A program made the position numbers and the translations under genes. Positions 27,041-35,718 of a stretch of 36,820 nt of DNA are shown one piece after another. The DNA is from Gammaproteobacteria bacterium (GTDB taxonomy: Bacteria > Pseudomonadota > Gammaproteobacteria > Steroidobacterales > Steroidobacteraceae), in contig SHZN01000003.1 in the NCBI GenBank assembly GCA_009692245.1, positions 1 through 36,820 of the forward strand, in the 5' to 3' direction. The notes under the pieces were generated by a model. The model was not told the DNA's origin, did not search any database, and worked only from the letters and a program-made list of their open reading frames with translations. Numbering within the stretch: the first letter of the stretch is position 1; the number at the start of each line of letters is the position of its first letter.

Positions 27041-27157
27041 CGTCAATGGGCATTCTTGCGGCGCACACCGGCCGAGCGGCTGACATGGCTGATCGAGATG
27101 CTGGAGATCGCCTATCGGACCGGAGCCATCAAGCCACCGCATCCCGGTCCGGACTAA
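27041..27157 (+). pseudogene. In-frame coding-like tail after the bactofilin-like gene (remnant)
   Basis: Directly after the TAG of the preceding gene, the same frame stays open for 38 codons (RQWAFLRRTPAERLTWL, IEMLEIAYRTGAIKPP) to a TAA at 27155-27157. The amphipathic pattern looks like the start of a small soluble protein, but there is no start codon near its beginning. It could be the remnant of another gene joined to the membrane protein by deletion, or a lost C-terminal extension. I do not recognise the family. Confidence 0.4.
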
Positions 27158-27158
27158 C

Positions 27159-27893
27159 TTAAGCCTTAAGTTTCCGCACAACGTCCGCTGACAGTCTCCG
27201 GCTGACCGCCAGCGTCCCGGCGCCATTCCTCAGTCGCACGACCTGATGCCCGTCGGCATATTTTTCCAGGCCCTCGATGTGGGCGAGGGCGACCAGCGAA
27301 TTGCGGTGCACGCGCACGAAGCTCGCCGCAAACTCATCCTCGAGGGTCTTCAGGAGTTCTTCGATCAGCTCCTCGCCAGCCGTGTGGCGGAGCGTCGTGT
27401 ATTTCAGTTCGGCGATGAAGCAGAGGATGTTCTCGACTGCGATGAGCTTCAGCTCATCGCGCGCACGTACGGCAATGCGGGTGCGTGATCCGCCACCGGC
27501 ACCGTCGGCGATGCGCGAGAGTTGTGCGCGGTTCGGCTGGCGGGCGCGGGCGAGCGCTTCCTGGAGCTTCTCCTGCCGCACGGGCTTCAATAGATAACCC
27601 GCCGCCTGGACCTCGAAGGCCGCGAGCGCGTGCTCGTCGAACGCGGTCGTGAAGATCACGGCGGGCGGCTCCGGCATGCGCGCGAGATGGCGGGCGGTCT
27701 CGAGACCATCCATGCCGGGCATGCGGATATCGAGCAGGATCACCTCGGGGCGCAGGGTGCCCGCGAGCAGCAGCGCCTGTTCACCCGATGCAGCGGTGCC
27801 CGCCAGCTCTGCATCCGGTACTTCCTCGACCAGATGCGCCAAGCGCTCGCGTGCAAGCGGCTCATCGTCGACCACCAGTACGCGCAGCTTCAT
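27159..27893 (-). CDS. algR: LytTR-family response regulator, AlgR-like
   Basis: 244 residues: an N-terminal receiver (VLVVDDEPLARERLAHLV; phospho-acceptor Asp55 in LLDIRMPGMDG; the conserved Lys in LLKPVRQEKLQ) and a C-terminal LytTR DNA-binding domain (AVENILCFIAELKYTTLRH, FVRVHRNSLVALAHIEG). AlgR-type regulators pair with LytS/FimS-type kinases, and the broken kinase gene immediately upstream overlaps this gene as ATGA. Its location near hemC-hemD also matches algR in Pseudomonas. The symbol is by similarity and synteny; the regulon here is unknown. Confidence 0.9.
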   Translation of the reverse strand: MKLRVLVVDDEPLARERLAHLVEEVPDAELAGTAASGEQALLLAGTLRPEVILLDIRMPGMDGLETARHLARMPEPPAVIFTTAFDEHALAAFEVQAAGYLLKPVRQEKLQEALARARQPNRAQLSRIADGAGGGSRTRIAVRARDELKLIAVENILCFIAELKYTTLRHTAGEELIEELLKTLEDEFAASFVRVHRNSLVALAHIEGLEKYADGHQVVRLRNGAGTLAVSRRLSADVVRKLKA

Positions 27894-28956
27894 GCGACGG
27901 GCTTACCGATCGGAAAACGCAGCGTGACGATGAAGCGTTCGGGGCCTTCGACAACTTCGAGATCGGTCTCTCCGTGAAACATCAGCGCCAGGCGTTGGCG
28001 CACATTGTCGAGGCCAATATTATGGCCGGGACGGCGCGCGACCAGCTTTGGCGAAATCGGGTTCTCAATCGTCAGCACCGCTGTCGATCCTTCGAGCCGG
28101 CCGGTGACCCGGACGGTCCCGCCCTTGTCCATCGGCTCGATGCCGTGGTACACGGCGTTTTCCAACAGGGGTTGGAGGAAGAGTGCGGGCACCGCGTATC
28201 CATCGGAAGAGCATCTACCTGCCAGTCCACGCGCAGCCGGTCGCCGAGCCGCAGCCGTTCGACGCGCTCATACGCCCGCGCGATCTCGATCTCGCTGCCG
28301 AGCGGTATGCGCTCGCGGTGCTCGCGCAGCGATGCCCGGAATAGATCCGAAAGATCTGCGATCGCTTGCTCGGCGACGCGGGGATTGGTCCGTGTCAGCG
28401 AGGCAATCGTGTTCATGCTGTTGAACAGGAAATGCGGGCGGATGCGCGCCTGCAAGGCGCGCACGCGGCTCTGCGCCTCAGCCTCTACATTGCGACGCCA
28501 TTGCTGCGAGACGTAGAAATACCGGAGCGCCAGACCGCCGGCGATCACGCCAACGGCGAGATTGCGCAGCAGGAAATTGATGTGATCGGCGCCGAGCGGG
28601 TCCATTTCGACGCCGAGCAGGTGTTTCGCGGAGGCCGAGAGCCACCAGGCACCCTCGGTGACAATTACCGTTACGGCAAGCATGAGAAGTAGCGCCAACA
28701 GGGAGCCGCGCAGCACGTCGAGCCTGGAAAGTACGCCTCGGGCGGCGCAAAGCGCAGCCGCCGCGCCGAGTCCGGCCCACAACAGGAAAAGTGAAGTGCG
28801 CGCGAGATCGGTCCAGAACTGCCCGGAGATGCCGATGCGCGCAAGCGTCAGGAAAAGTGCCACCAGTTCCGCGATCAGGACCACGGCCAGCACGCTCTGC
28901 GCCGCGCAGAAATCCGGCAGGTAGAAGCCCGGACGTTCGCGACGGGCGGTATTCAC
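27890..28956 (-). pseudogene. algZ: AlgZ/FimS-type sensor histidine kinase, frameshifted
   Basis: The 5' part (28956 down to about 28200) encodes a membrane region of five to six hydrophobic helices (residues 15-150) and the histidine-box helix ALQARIRPHFLFNSMNTI with phospho-acceptor His175, as in LytS/FimS kinases. The reading frame then breaks near 28190-28205: after DWQVDALPMD one frame turns to nonsense, while another frame continues as VPALFLQPLLENAVYHGIEP and the ATPase N-box/G-box segment (NIGLDNVRQRLALMFHGE) to 27890. One base appears to be missing. Total length 1067 bases. Either a real inactivating indel or a sequencing error. Confidence 0.88.
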
Positions 28957-28960
28957 CGGC

Positions 28961-29833
28961 TCACTTCCCGGCCGCGAACAATGGCGACTTCAGCCGGAAG
29001 ATCGTCGAGATGTCCTCGTCGCCGTGCCCTGCCTCGAGCAGGCGCTGGTAATCGGCGAGTGTGCTCTCAACGACCGGAAGCTTTGCGCCATGCCGCGCGG
29101 CCATGTCGCGGCAGATTCGCAGGTCCTTGTCGTGCAGCCGCACGCGGAAACCAGCCGGGTAATCTCCGCGCACCATGAATGGCGCCCGGTGCACGAAATA
29201 CCAGCTCGAACCGGCGCCCTTGCCGAGCACGTCGATCACTTTTTCGAGCGGCAGGCCTTCGGCCTGGGCAAATGCCATCGCCTCAGCCACAACCTGTATG
29301 ACGCCCGCGCAGAGAATCTGGTTGGTCGCTTTTGTCGCCTGGCCGGCGCCGGTCGGGCCGAGGAGCGCGACGGTCTTGCCGATGGCGGCAAGCACCGGTT
29401 GCGCGCGCTCGAATACCTCCTGGTCGCCTCCGCACATGATTGCCAGGGTCGCGTTTTTGGCACCCTCGACACCGCCGCTGACGGGGCAATCGAGCAGGGC
29501 AGCGCCCACGGTTGCAAGACGGGTGGCGGCCCTGCGTGCGGTATCCGCGGCAACGGTGGAGCAGTCGATCACGATCGTGCCTTTGCGAAGACCAGGCAGC
29601 AGCGCTTCGACGACCGAAAGCAGGTCGTCATCGGCTGAGACACAAATGAAGATGAAATCGCAGGCGGCAGCGAGTGGGGCGGGCGAACCGAATGCCTTGC
29701 AGCCAGTTTCGGATGCCATCGCTTCGGACTTGGTGGTGGTGCGGTTCCAGACGCCGGTGAGCAATCCGGCCCGATGCAGATTGCGGGCCAGGTGCTGGCC
29801 CATGGTGCCCAGACCGATGAATCCGACGTTCAT
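28961..29833 (-). CDS. 3-hydroxyisobutyrate dehydrogenase-family NAD(P)-dependent oxidoreductase
   Basis: 290 residues from the ATG at 29833 (MNVGFIGLGTMG); a start four codons upstream is possible. The beta-hydroxyacid dehydrogenase signatures are present: N-terminal GFIGLGTMGQHLARNL, substrate-binding LLDCPVSGGVEGA, and the catalytic-Lys region GAGQATKATNQ. Members reduce or oxidise small beta-hydroxyacids (hydroxyisobutyrate, tartronate semialdehyde, succinic semialdehyde); which one cannot be told. It ends four bases before the kinase start, so they may be one transcript. Confidence 0.93.
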   Translation of the reverse strand: MNVGFIGLGTMGQHLARNLHRAGLLTGVWNRTTTKSEAMASETGCKAFGSPAPLAAACDFIFICVSADDDLLSVVEALLPGLRKGTIVIDCSTVAADTARRAATRLATVGAALLDCPVSGGVEGAKNATLAIMCGGDQEVFERAQPVLAAIGKTVALLGPTGAGQATKATNQILCAGVIQVVAEAMAFAQAEGLPLEKVIDVLGKGAGSSWYFVHRAPFMVRGDYPAGFRVRLHDKDLRICRDMAARHGAKLPVVESTLADYQRLLEAGHGDEDISTIFRLKSPLFAAGK

Positions 29834-29881
29834 GGCGGGCCCCATTGTGCCCGATCGCGGCGTGCCGCCGCTTTCTTCAAA

Positions 29882-30379
29882 TTAGCCGCAGTATTCGTCG
29901 ACAGACTGCTTGGCATGAACCCGGGCTTCGGCCAGCTGCTTATCCGTCAGGTATTCGCGCTTGCCGTCCGGAGTATCGCGGAACAGGCGGCGGGATTCGA
30001 CGTAGCGCTGGTAGCGCTCCTGGGCTTCCTTGCACTGCTTTGCCTTGGCGTTGGAGACATCCTTCTGAACGGCGGCCATCGCTTCGCTGTCCACCGGCGG
30101 CTCGCTGGAATCGTTGCCGGAAGGCAGCACCGTGGGCCCGTTGCCGTTGTCGCCGTTGTCGCCGTTGTCGCCGCCGTCGCCTTCATCGCCTTCTGAATCT
30201 TCATCCAGGACGTCGGAATCCCGATAGGAGACGCTCAGGATTTTGGCATCAGCCTGGGTCGTGGGCAGGTCGGTGTAATGGATCTGGCCGCGCGAGTCGG
30301 ACCACTTGTAGACGGTGTCTGCCGCGGCGACGACCGTGAGGCCTGCCATCAGCAATGTAACCATCACTTTCTGCAACAT
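29882..30379 (-). CDS. DUF4124 domain exported protein with acidic Gly-Asp-Asn repeat linker
   Basis: 165 residues from the ATG at 30379 (GGAGG Shine-Dalgarno upstream). A signal peptide (LQKVMVTLLMAGLTVVAAAD) precedes the DUF4124 domain (TVYKWSDSRGQIHYTDLP), common in gammaproteobacterial periplasmic proteins. A low-complexity acidic linker (DEDSEGDEGDGGDNGDNGD) comes next, then a charged helical C-terminus (QCKEAQERYQRYVESRRLF) with cysteines at both ends. The function is unknown. Confidence 0.88.
   Translation of the reverse strand: MLQKVMVTLLMAGLTVVAAADTVYKWSDSRGQIHYTDLPTTQADAKILSVSYRDSDVLDEDSEGDEGDGGDNGDNGDNGNGPTVLPSGNDSSEPPVDSEAMAAVQKDVSNAKAKQCKEAQERYQRYVESRRLFRDTPDGKREYLTDKQLAEARVHAKQSVDEYCG
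30144..30179. repeat. 9-bp tandem repeat encoding GDN units
   Basis: CCGTTGTCG occurs three times perfectly at 30144-30170, with a degenerate fourth copy (CCGCCGTCG, 30171-30179). On the minus strand it encodes (Gly-Asp-Asn)n in the linker of the DUF4124 protein. Units are multiples of three, so length change would alter the linker without breaking the frame. Confidence 0.85.
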
Positions 30380-30408
30380 GTTGACCTCCAGGCCGTGGCG
30401 CCGAATCG

Positions 30409-30849
<441 letters not shown>

Positions 30850-32091
30850 CTAGCTGTTGTAGGCACGTTCGTCGTGCAGCGCGAGGTCGAGGCCCTCGAC
30901 TTCCTGTTCGCGGGTGACGCGCAGGCCGATGGTCGCATCCAGAAGCTTCAGGATGATGAATGTCGCGATCCCGCTGAAGGCGAGGGTGAAAAGCACGCTC
31001 TTGGTCTGCACCCAGACCTGCTGGCTGATCGTCACTGCTTCCGGGAGGCCCACGCCACCCAGGGATCCCGCGCAAACGCCGGTCAGGATCGCGCCCACGA
31101 TGCCGCCCACCGCGTGAACGCCGAATACATCCAGTGAATCGTCGTAGCCCAATGCGCGCTTGAGGCGCGCCGCCGCGAAGAAACACAACACGCCCGAGGC
31201 GACACCGATGAGGAGCGCACCCGCGGGCCCAGCAGTCCCGGAAGCGGGGGTGATCGCGACCAGCCCTGCGATGGCGCCCGTGACGATGCCGAGTGCGCTC
31301 GGCTTGCCGTGCGCAGCCCATTCTGTGCCCATCCAGGCGAGCGCCGCAGCGGCGGTTGCAATCTGCGTCACCAGCATCGCCATGCCGGCCGTGCCATTTG
31401 CGGCGATAGCGCTACCGGCATTGAAGCCGAACCAGCCGATCCATAGCAGCGAGCCGCCCATCAGGGTCAAAGGCAGGTTATGCGGCGGCATCGCCGTTGT
31501 CGGGTAGCCGTTGCGTTTGCCCAGCACGAGCGCCGCCACGAGCCCCGCAATCCCGGCATTGATGTGCACGACCGTACCGCCTGCGAAATCAAGCACGCCC
31601 CAGTCCCACAGCAATGCGCCGGCGCCGCTCCAGACCATGTGCGTCATTGGCAAGTAAACGAATGTGAACCAGAACGCGGTGAACAAGAGCAGTGCCGAGA
31701 ATTTCATGCGCTCGGCAAACGCGCCGACGATCAGCGCCGGCGTGATGATTGCAAAGGTGAGCTGGAAGGTGGCGAACACGGATTCCGGAATGGTTGCGAC
31801 CAGGGAATCCACGGTAATGCCCGACATGAATGCCTTGCCGAGGCCACCGATGAAGGAATGCAGGTTGACATCGCCTCCGGTCATGCCCGTCGTGTCGAAG
31901 GCCAGGCTGTAGCCGTAGATCATCCACAGCACGGACACGAGCGCCGTGATCGCAAAACACTGCATCAACACCGAGAGCGCGTTCTTGACGCGCACCATCC
32001 CCGCATAAAAGAGCGCGAGCCCAGGGATGGTCATCAGGAGCACGAGCGCGGTCGCCATGATCATCCACGCCGTGTCACCACTGTCTGCCAT
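30850..32091 (-). CDS. amtB: Ammonium transporter AmtB
   Basis: 413 residues from the ATG at 32091 (GGAGGAA Shine-Dalgarno); the longer in-frame ORF includes promoter sequence. About eleven hydrophobic helices match the Amt/Mep/Rh fold. The pore residues are visible: His of THMVWSGAG (twin-His 1) and His of VFGVHAVGGIVGAI (twin-His 2); GWFGFNAGSA and LDFAGGTVVHINAGIAGL are Amt signatures. It transports ammonium and is gated by GlnK. A sigma-54 type promoter lies upstream. Confidence 0.97.
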   Translation of the reverse strand: MADSGDTAWMIMATALVLLMTIPGLALFYAGMVRVKNALSVLMQCFAITALVSVLWMIYGYSLAFDTTGMTGGDVNLHSFIGGLGKAFMSGITVDSLVATIPESVFATFQLTFAIITPALIVGAFAERMKFSALLLFTAFWFTFVYLPMTHMVWSGAGALLWDWGVLDFAGGTVVHINAGIAGLVAALVLGKRNGYPTTAMPPHNLPLTLMGGSLLWIGWFGFNAGSAIAANGTAGMAMLVTQIATAAAALAWMGTEWAAHGKPSALGIVTGAIAGLVAITPASGTAGPAGALLIGVASGVLCFFAAARLKRALGYDDSLDVFGVHAVGGIVGAILTGVCAGSLGGVGLPEAVTISQQVWVQTKSVLFTLAFSGIATFIILKLLDATIGLRVTREQEVEGLDLALHDERAYNS

Positions 32092-32185
32092 GCATTCCTC
32101 CAGTGCGCTGCGCGATATCTGTCGGCACGGGCCATATTCAAGGTGCCCGCCCGCGGCCGGATCCGGGTAGCGTCTCTGGCGGAGT

Positions 32186-32202
32186 TGCAGAATTCGTGCC
32201 AA
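32186..32202 (-). promoter_or_regulatory. Sigma-54 promoter for amtB
   Basis: On the minus strand the sequence reads TTGGCACGAATTCTGCA, matching the sigma-54 consensus TGGCACG-N4-TTGC at every position except one (CTGC for TTGC). The GG and GC elements have the right spacing, and the predicted start leaves a leader of about 85 bases before amtB. It fits control by NtrC under nitrogen limitation; I did not identify NtrC sites. Confidence 0.8.
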
Positions 32203-32367
32203 TCATGGGTCGCTTTAAAATCAATGAGTTATCGACTCGCGATGGTCGTTCTTCGGCCGTTGCTGCACCGTCCTGGAGCAGGACGGCGGCGCGCCTGCCA
32301 GATCGCAGGGCATCGCTTGACGTTGCCACTTGTGACCCCGAAGCTTTCGGCAACCCGGAGCAACCCA

Positions 32368-32616
32368 ATGACCTTCGATCCGAAATCCCTCGACGATCTC
32401 GCCCGCCGCCTGGCCGATGCCGTGCCGCCGGGACTTACCGCGCTCAAGAACGACCTGGAGCAGAACTTCAAGGCGGTGCTGCAGAGTGGGCTCACGAAGC
32501 TCGATCTCGTGACGCGCCAGGAATTCGACATCCAGTCCGGTGTGCTGCGCCGAAGCCGCGAGCGGCTCGAGGCGCTCGAGGTGCGCATCGCCGCGCTCGA
32601 GGGCAAGAAGCAGTAG
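32368..32616 (+). CDS. ubiK: UbiK, ubiquinone biosynthesis accessory factor (BMFP/YqiC family)
   Basis: 82 residues from the ATG at 32368. The BMFP/UbiK pattern is an N-terminal amphipathic helix ([17 protein letters not shown]), a middle helix ([20 protein letters not shown]) and a C-terminal coiled coil with the signature [19 protein letters not shown]. UbiK partners UbiJ in E. coli for aerobic ubiquinone synthesis. It precedes comM by 19 bases. Confidence 0.93.
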   Translation: MTFDPKSLDDLARRLADAVPPGLTALKNDLEQNFKAVLQSGLTKLDLVTRQEFDIQSGVLRRSRERLEALEVRIAALEGKKQ

Positions 32617-32635
32617 CCATCGCCCGCGGGGTGCG

Positions 32636-33679
32636 ATGAGCCTCGCGACTGTCCTCACCCGTGCGCAGTTCGGACTCGATGCGCCGCTGGTGCGCGTCGA
32701 AGTGCATTGCGGCGCCGGCCTTCCGCAACTTTCCGTGGTCGGGCTCGCTGAAGTTGCCGTGCGCGAGAGCCGGGATCGTGTGCGCGCAGCGCTTGCGCAC
32801 TGTGGCTACGAATTCCCGGCCGGGCGCATCACCGTCAATCTGGCGCCAGCGGATCTGCCGAAAGCAGGCGGGCGCTTTGACCTTGCGATCGCGCTCGGGA
32901 TTCTCGCGGCTTCCGGACAGCAGCCGCTCGGCACGCCGGATGCAATCGAGTTCTACGGTGAACTTTCGCTCTCAGGCGAGTTACGCCCGGTGCGCGGGGC
33001 GCTTGCCGCGGCGGTGCATGCGGTGCGCGATGGCCGAAAACTGGTCGTGCCCCTGCAAAATGCTGACGAGGCACGGGTTGCACGCGGCGCATCGGTTGCC
33101 GGTGCCCTGAATCTCACCGCGGTCTGCAATGGGCTGAAGGGCGGCGCGGGGCTTGATTTCGCCTGTGGCGGCGCATTGCCCGACTGCGCGCAGGTGACCG
33201 CAGATCTTGCAGATGTGCGGGGGCAGGCCGCGGCCAGGCGCGCACTCGAGGTCGCTGCCGCAGGCGGCCACAGCCTGCTGATGATCGGTCCGCCGGGCTC
33301 CGGCAAGAGCATGCTGGCGCAGCGATTACCCGGACTTCTGCCGGCGCTCGACGATCATGAAGCGCTCGAATGCGCGATGCTGCATTCGCTGGGTCGTGAC
33401 CTGCCGCCGGTGGCGGAATGGCGGCGCCGGCCATTTCGCGCGCCGCATCACGGGGCCTCTGCTGCTGCGGTCATTGGCGGCGGCGGGCGGCTCAATCCGG
33501 GTGAGATCTCGCTTGCGCATCACGGCGTGCTGTTTCTCGACGAACTGCCTGAATTCCATCGCGACGTGCTCGAAGCACTGCGGGAGCCGCTCGAGACCGG
33601 CAGTGTCAGCGTGGCGCGCGCAGCCTGGCGCGGCCATTTCCCGGCGCGATTCCAGTTGGTCGCCGCGATGAATCCCTGA
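32636..33679 (+). pseudogene. comM: comM (YifB-type Mg-chelatase-like AAA+ helicase), cut by integration
   Basis: 347 codons of a gene that in E. coli encodes about 506 residues. The N-terminal domain ([40 protein letters not shown]), Walker A ([20 protein letters not shown]) and Walker B ([19 protein letters not shown]) are intact. The frame then ends at FQLVAAMNP plus TGA, exactly where homologues read AAMNPCPCG. The following sequence is the foreign element, so the 3' part (sensor and lid regions) is missing here. ComM is a DNA branch-migration helicase for natural transformation; loss would probably impair it. The rest of comM should lie beyond the window at the right attachment site. Confidence 0.93.
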
Positions 33680-33690
33680 AGTTGCGTTGC
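33668..33690. other. Left attachment junction (attL) of the integrated element
   Basis: Host comM codons run to GATGAATCCCTG; the next base creates the TGA stop and sequence unlike comM follows (AAGTTGCGTTGCC). The crossover is within or next to CCCTG (33674-33678), since homologues continue CCCTGCCC. Serine recombinases exchange at a central dinucleotide, so the exact bases cannot be fixed without attR. Confidence 0.7.
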
Positions 33691-34461
33691 CTTCATACCA
33701 TCAGTTCCGGGGGAATGGGATGGAGTCCCATTCCCTGATGAAGATGAGGGGGTTGCGTTGGTCGGCGGGTTATAGAGGAGGGAGATCTCGACGTCGCCAT
33801 CTCCTACGACGATTCTTTCAGTGATCGTCTCGACGATGGTCCGTTTCTCTTCCGAGGGAAGGCTCGGCCAGCGGGCAAAGAGATCTCTGGCTTCGGCCAT
33901 CACCTCCTCTTGAGAAAGGAGGGAGATCTTGAGGACATCGAGATCTGCCTGAGTCTTCGGGATTTCGTCGTCGAGTTGCTGCAGTCGCTCGGACAGCGGC
34001 TTGTACTTCCCTCCAAACCCTCGGGCATCGATCGAGCCGGACTGATACAAGGCATACAGCTTGTCGGTCTCGGCGGTGAGCCTCTCCCGCTCGGTCTCCA
34101 GGACCCGCAACAGTTCCGTCCTTTGGATGATCTTCACGCTGCCGGCTTCGAGGTGTCGGGCGATCTCGTCCGAGGACAGGAAGAACCCCCTCAGTTGTTC
34201 ATGGAAGACCGCTTCCAGGTCATCGACCGGGATCTTGTTCCGGCACCTGTAGCAGGTGTACTTGGGAGAGTTGGACGGGACATACATTTTCTCCCCACAG
34301 GCGCAGAAGCAGAGTCCGGCAAACAGATGAACCGTCTTCCTGGTCGGCTTCCGTCCGGTCCCTCGTTGCTGATCGAGGATCGCGTTGACTTCATCCCACA
34401 AGGATACCGGCACAATGGCCTCGACTTTATGGATGACCCATTCGTCCTTAGGCTTCAGTGC
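33676..34461 (-). pseudogene. Large serine recombinase, C-terminal part (after in-frame TGA)
   Basis: This is the continuation, in the same frame, of the recombinase gene at 34462-35211. After the TGA it reads ALKPKDEWVIHKVEAIV, then SLWDEVNAILDQQR (recombinase domain end), a zinc-ribbon with CFCACGEKMY and TCYRC, and a coiled-coil region (LLRVLETERERLTAETDKL). An internal ATG at 34413 exists but lacks the catalytic domain. The C-terminus has no stop before the junction: the frame runs through attL into comM antisense to 33520, so about the last 50 codons in the integrated state come from host DNA. Confidence 0.85.
33698..33740. repeat. Inverted repeat inside the element near attL
   Basis: GGGAATGGGA (33711-33720) and TCCCATTCCC (33726-33735) are perfect 10-bp arms around TGGAG. 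Outer CATCAG (about 33699-33704) and CTGATG (33735-33740) extend the symmetry with a 6-nt bulge on the left. It could be a recombinase-binding or accessory site, or a transcript-end hairpin for the truncated comM. It is translated in the recombinase frame. Confidence 0.7.
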
Positions 34462-35211
34462 TCAGGCTGTTCCGTCACCGGTTGAGGAGGTGTAATTCGC
34501 GCGGTGGAGTCCCTTTGCCGTGGGATCGCGGAGGAGACGATTCACGGTCGTATCGGAGAACTTCGATCCGTTGCGGGTGCGGAAGCCACGTTCGTTGAGG
34601 AGTCGGGCCACCGTCTTCTTGCGCTTGTGCTCGCGGAAGAGTTCATACATGAGTTTCCGGACCGGAACTTCCCTCTCATCGACGACCAGCTGCTTATCCT
34701 TCCACTGGTATCCGAAGGGTGCGGCACCGCCGAGCGGCTTTCCGAGTTGTGCGCGCACCGGGACGGATGCCGCGACACGCGCGCTAATCTCCTCGCGCTC
34801 CCACTGCGCCATTGCGGCGATCATGGTGTAAAAGAGACGTCCAGCGGGCGAGGACGTGTCGATACTCTCGGCGAGGGAGATCAGATCGGCATCGTGCTCG
34901 CGGAAGATCTCCGCGAACTCCAAGAGTGCCTTCGTGTTGCGCGCGAGCCGTGCGAGCTTCGAAAAGATCAGACCGGTAACATGGCTGTTGCGGATGTCTT
35001 TGAGCATCCGCTTCGCTTGCGGATGTTCCTTGACGGTCTTTCCGGAGACTGCATCGAGGCGATACACTTCCACGACGGTCCAGCCCTTCGCTTCGGCGTA
35101 CAGGCGAGCGCGACGCTCGTGCGTCTCCGGGCTTTCGCCGCGCACCTGGTCTTCTGTAGAAACACGGAGCCAGATACCGACACGTTTTTCTTTCTCAGTG
35201 CGTTTCGGCAT
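34462..35211 (-). CDS. Large serine recombinase, N-terminal part (ends at TGA in place of a Trp codon)
   Basis: 249 residues. The resolvase/invertase catalytic domain is intact: [16 protein letters not shown] with the nucleophile Ser18, the [18 protein letters not shown] and [20 protein letters not shown] segments, and the [16 protein letters not shown] helix, followed by the recombinase domain up to [16 protein letters not shown]. The TGA at 34462-34464 is followed in frame by ALKPKDEWV; homologues usually have Trp here, so TGG to TGA is likely. GGAG precedes the ATG. The truncated product has the catalytic domain but no zinc ribbon. It probably inserted the element before being damaged. Confidence 0.9.
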   Translation of the reverse strand: MPKRTEKEKRVGIWLRVSTEDQVRGESPETHERRARLYAEAKGWTVVEVYRLDAVSGKTVKEHPQAKRMLKDIRNSHVTGLIFSKLARLARNTKALLEFAEIFREHDADLISLAESIDTSSPAGRLFYTMIAAMAQWEREEISARVAASVPVRAQLGKPLGGAAPFGYQWKDKQLVVDEREVPVRKLMYELFREHKRKKTVARLLNERGFRTRNGSKFSDTTVNRLLRDPTAKGLHRANYTSSTGDGTA

Positions 35212-35253
35212 TCAATTCTCCACCCTCGGAAAAGTGCCTCAATACGTTGCGCG

Positions 35254-35667
35254 TTATCTCTGCCGAGCAGCGAAGATACCAAATGCAATGATTGCGACCG
35301 CAACCGTCGCCGCAACCTGCCAACTCTCCGGTTTTCGGCCGTGCGCCACCGCCACGACGTGGTCACAGTTCCATTCAATCGTTCGGTATCGCGTACCGAC
35401 TAGCGCTCGCGCCCGGCGCACCGCTTCGTGCGGAGGAAGCACGCTCGGATACCCATCATCCCGTACCGAGAACCCGTCTGCAAAGACGTCCCACGGCTCC
35501 TCGCAAACGCGGCTCGCCCGGCCGGAGCCCGAAACCACCATCGGTTTCCCCCGATGCCAAAGATCGGAGACGATGCCTTTATGACGCCAGAGGACAAGAA
35601 GTGGGATGGAAACCACGGTGCCGGGCGCCGGGAATCCGCGCGCGATCGGTGGAGCAGGGACGAGCAT
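35254..35667 (-). CDS. LRAT-like (permuted papain/NlpC-P60-type) protein with C-terminal membrane helix
   Basis: 137 residues from the ATG at 35667 (GGAG Shine-Dalgarno on the minus strand); the longer frame extends into the divergent gene. The LRAT pattern is present: LWRHKGIVSDLW with candidate His29, a middle GRASRVCEEPWDVFADG, PPHEAVRRARALVG, then the catalytic-Cys motif EWNCDHVVAVAHG with Cys101 and ESWQV. Residues 117-133 (VAATVAVAIIAFGIFAA) form a C-terminal membrane anchor. LRAT-like enzymes are acyltransferases, lipid hydrolases or deconjugating proteases. The recombinase gene follows on the same strand after 42 bases. Confidence 0.82.
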   Translation of the reverse strand: MLVPAPPIARGFPAPGTVVSIPLLVLWRHKGIVSDLWHRGKPMVVSGSGRASRVCEEPWDVFADGFSVRDDGYPSVLPPHEAVRRARALVGTRYRTIEWNCDHVVAVAHGRKPESWQVAATVAVAIIAFGIFAARQR

Positions 35668-35692
35668 CCGATATACTCCAATACGTAAACTA

Positions 35693-35718
35693 ATGTATGC
35701 ACAATGCTCATGTATGAG
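35693..35718. promoter_or_regulatory. Candidate operator between LRAT-like and XRE genes
   Basis: ATGTATG is repeated at 35693-35699 and 35710-35716 (17-bp spacing), and CTCATGTATGAG (35707-35718) is a perfect palindrome overlapping the XRE start codon. Such sites in the gap between divergent genes often bind the XRE protein. It also explains the absence of a Shine-Dalgarno at this start. Confidence 0.5.

Noticed and set aside
27156..27172. AACTTAAG/CTTAAGTT palindrome as bidirectional terminator
   Set aside because: It spans the convergent gene ends but the stem is A+T-rich and short with almost no loop; not convincing.
30144..30179. Possible CRISPR or VNTR array
   Set aside because: The 9-bp units have no spacers and lie inside a coding linker; it is a short in-frame tandem repeat.
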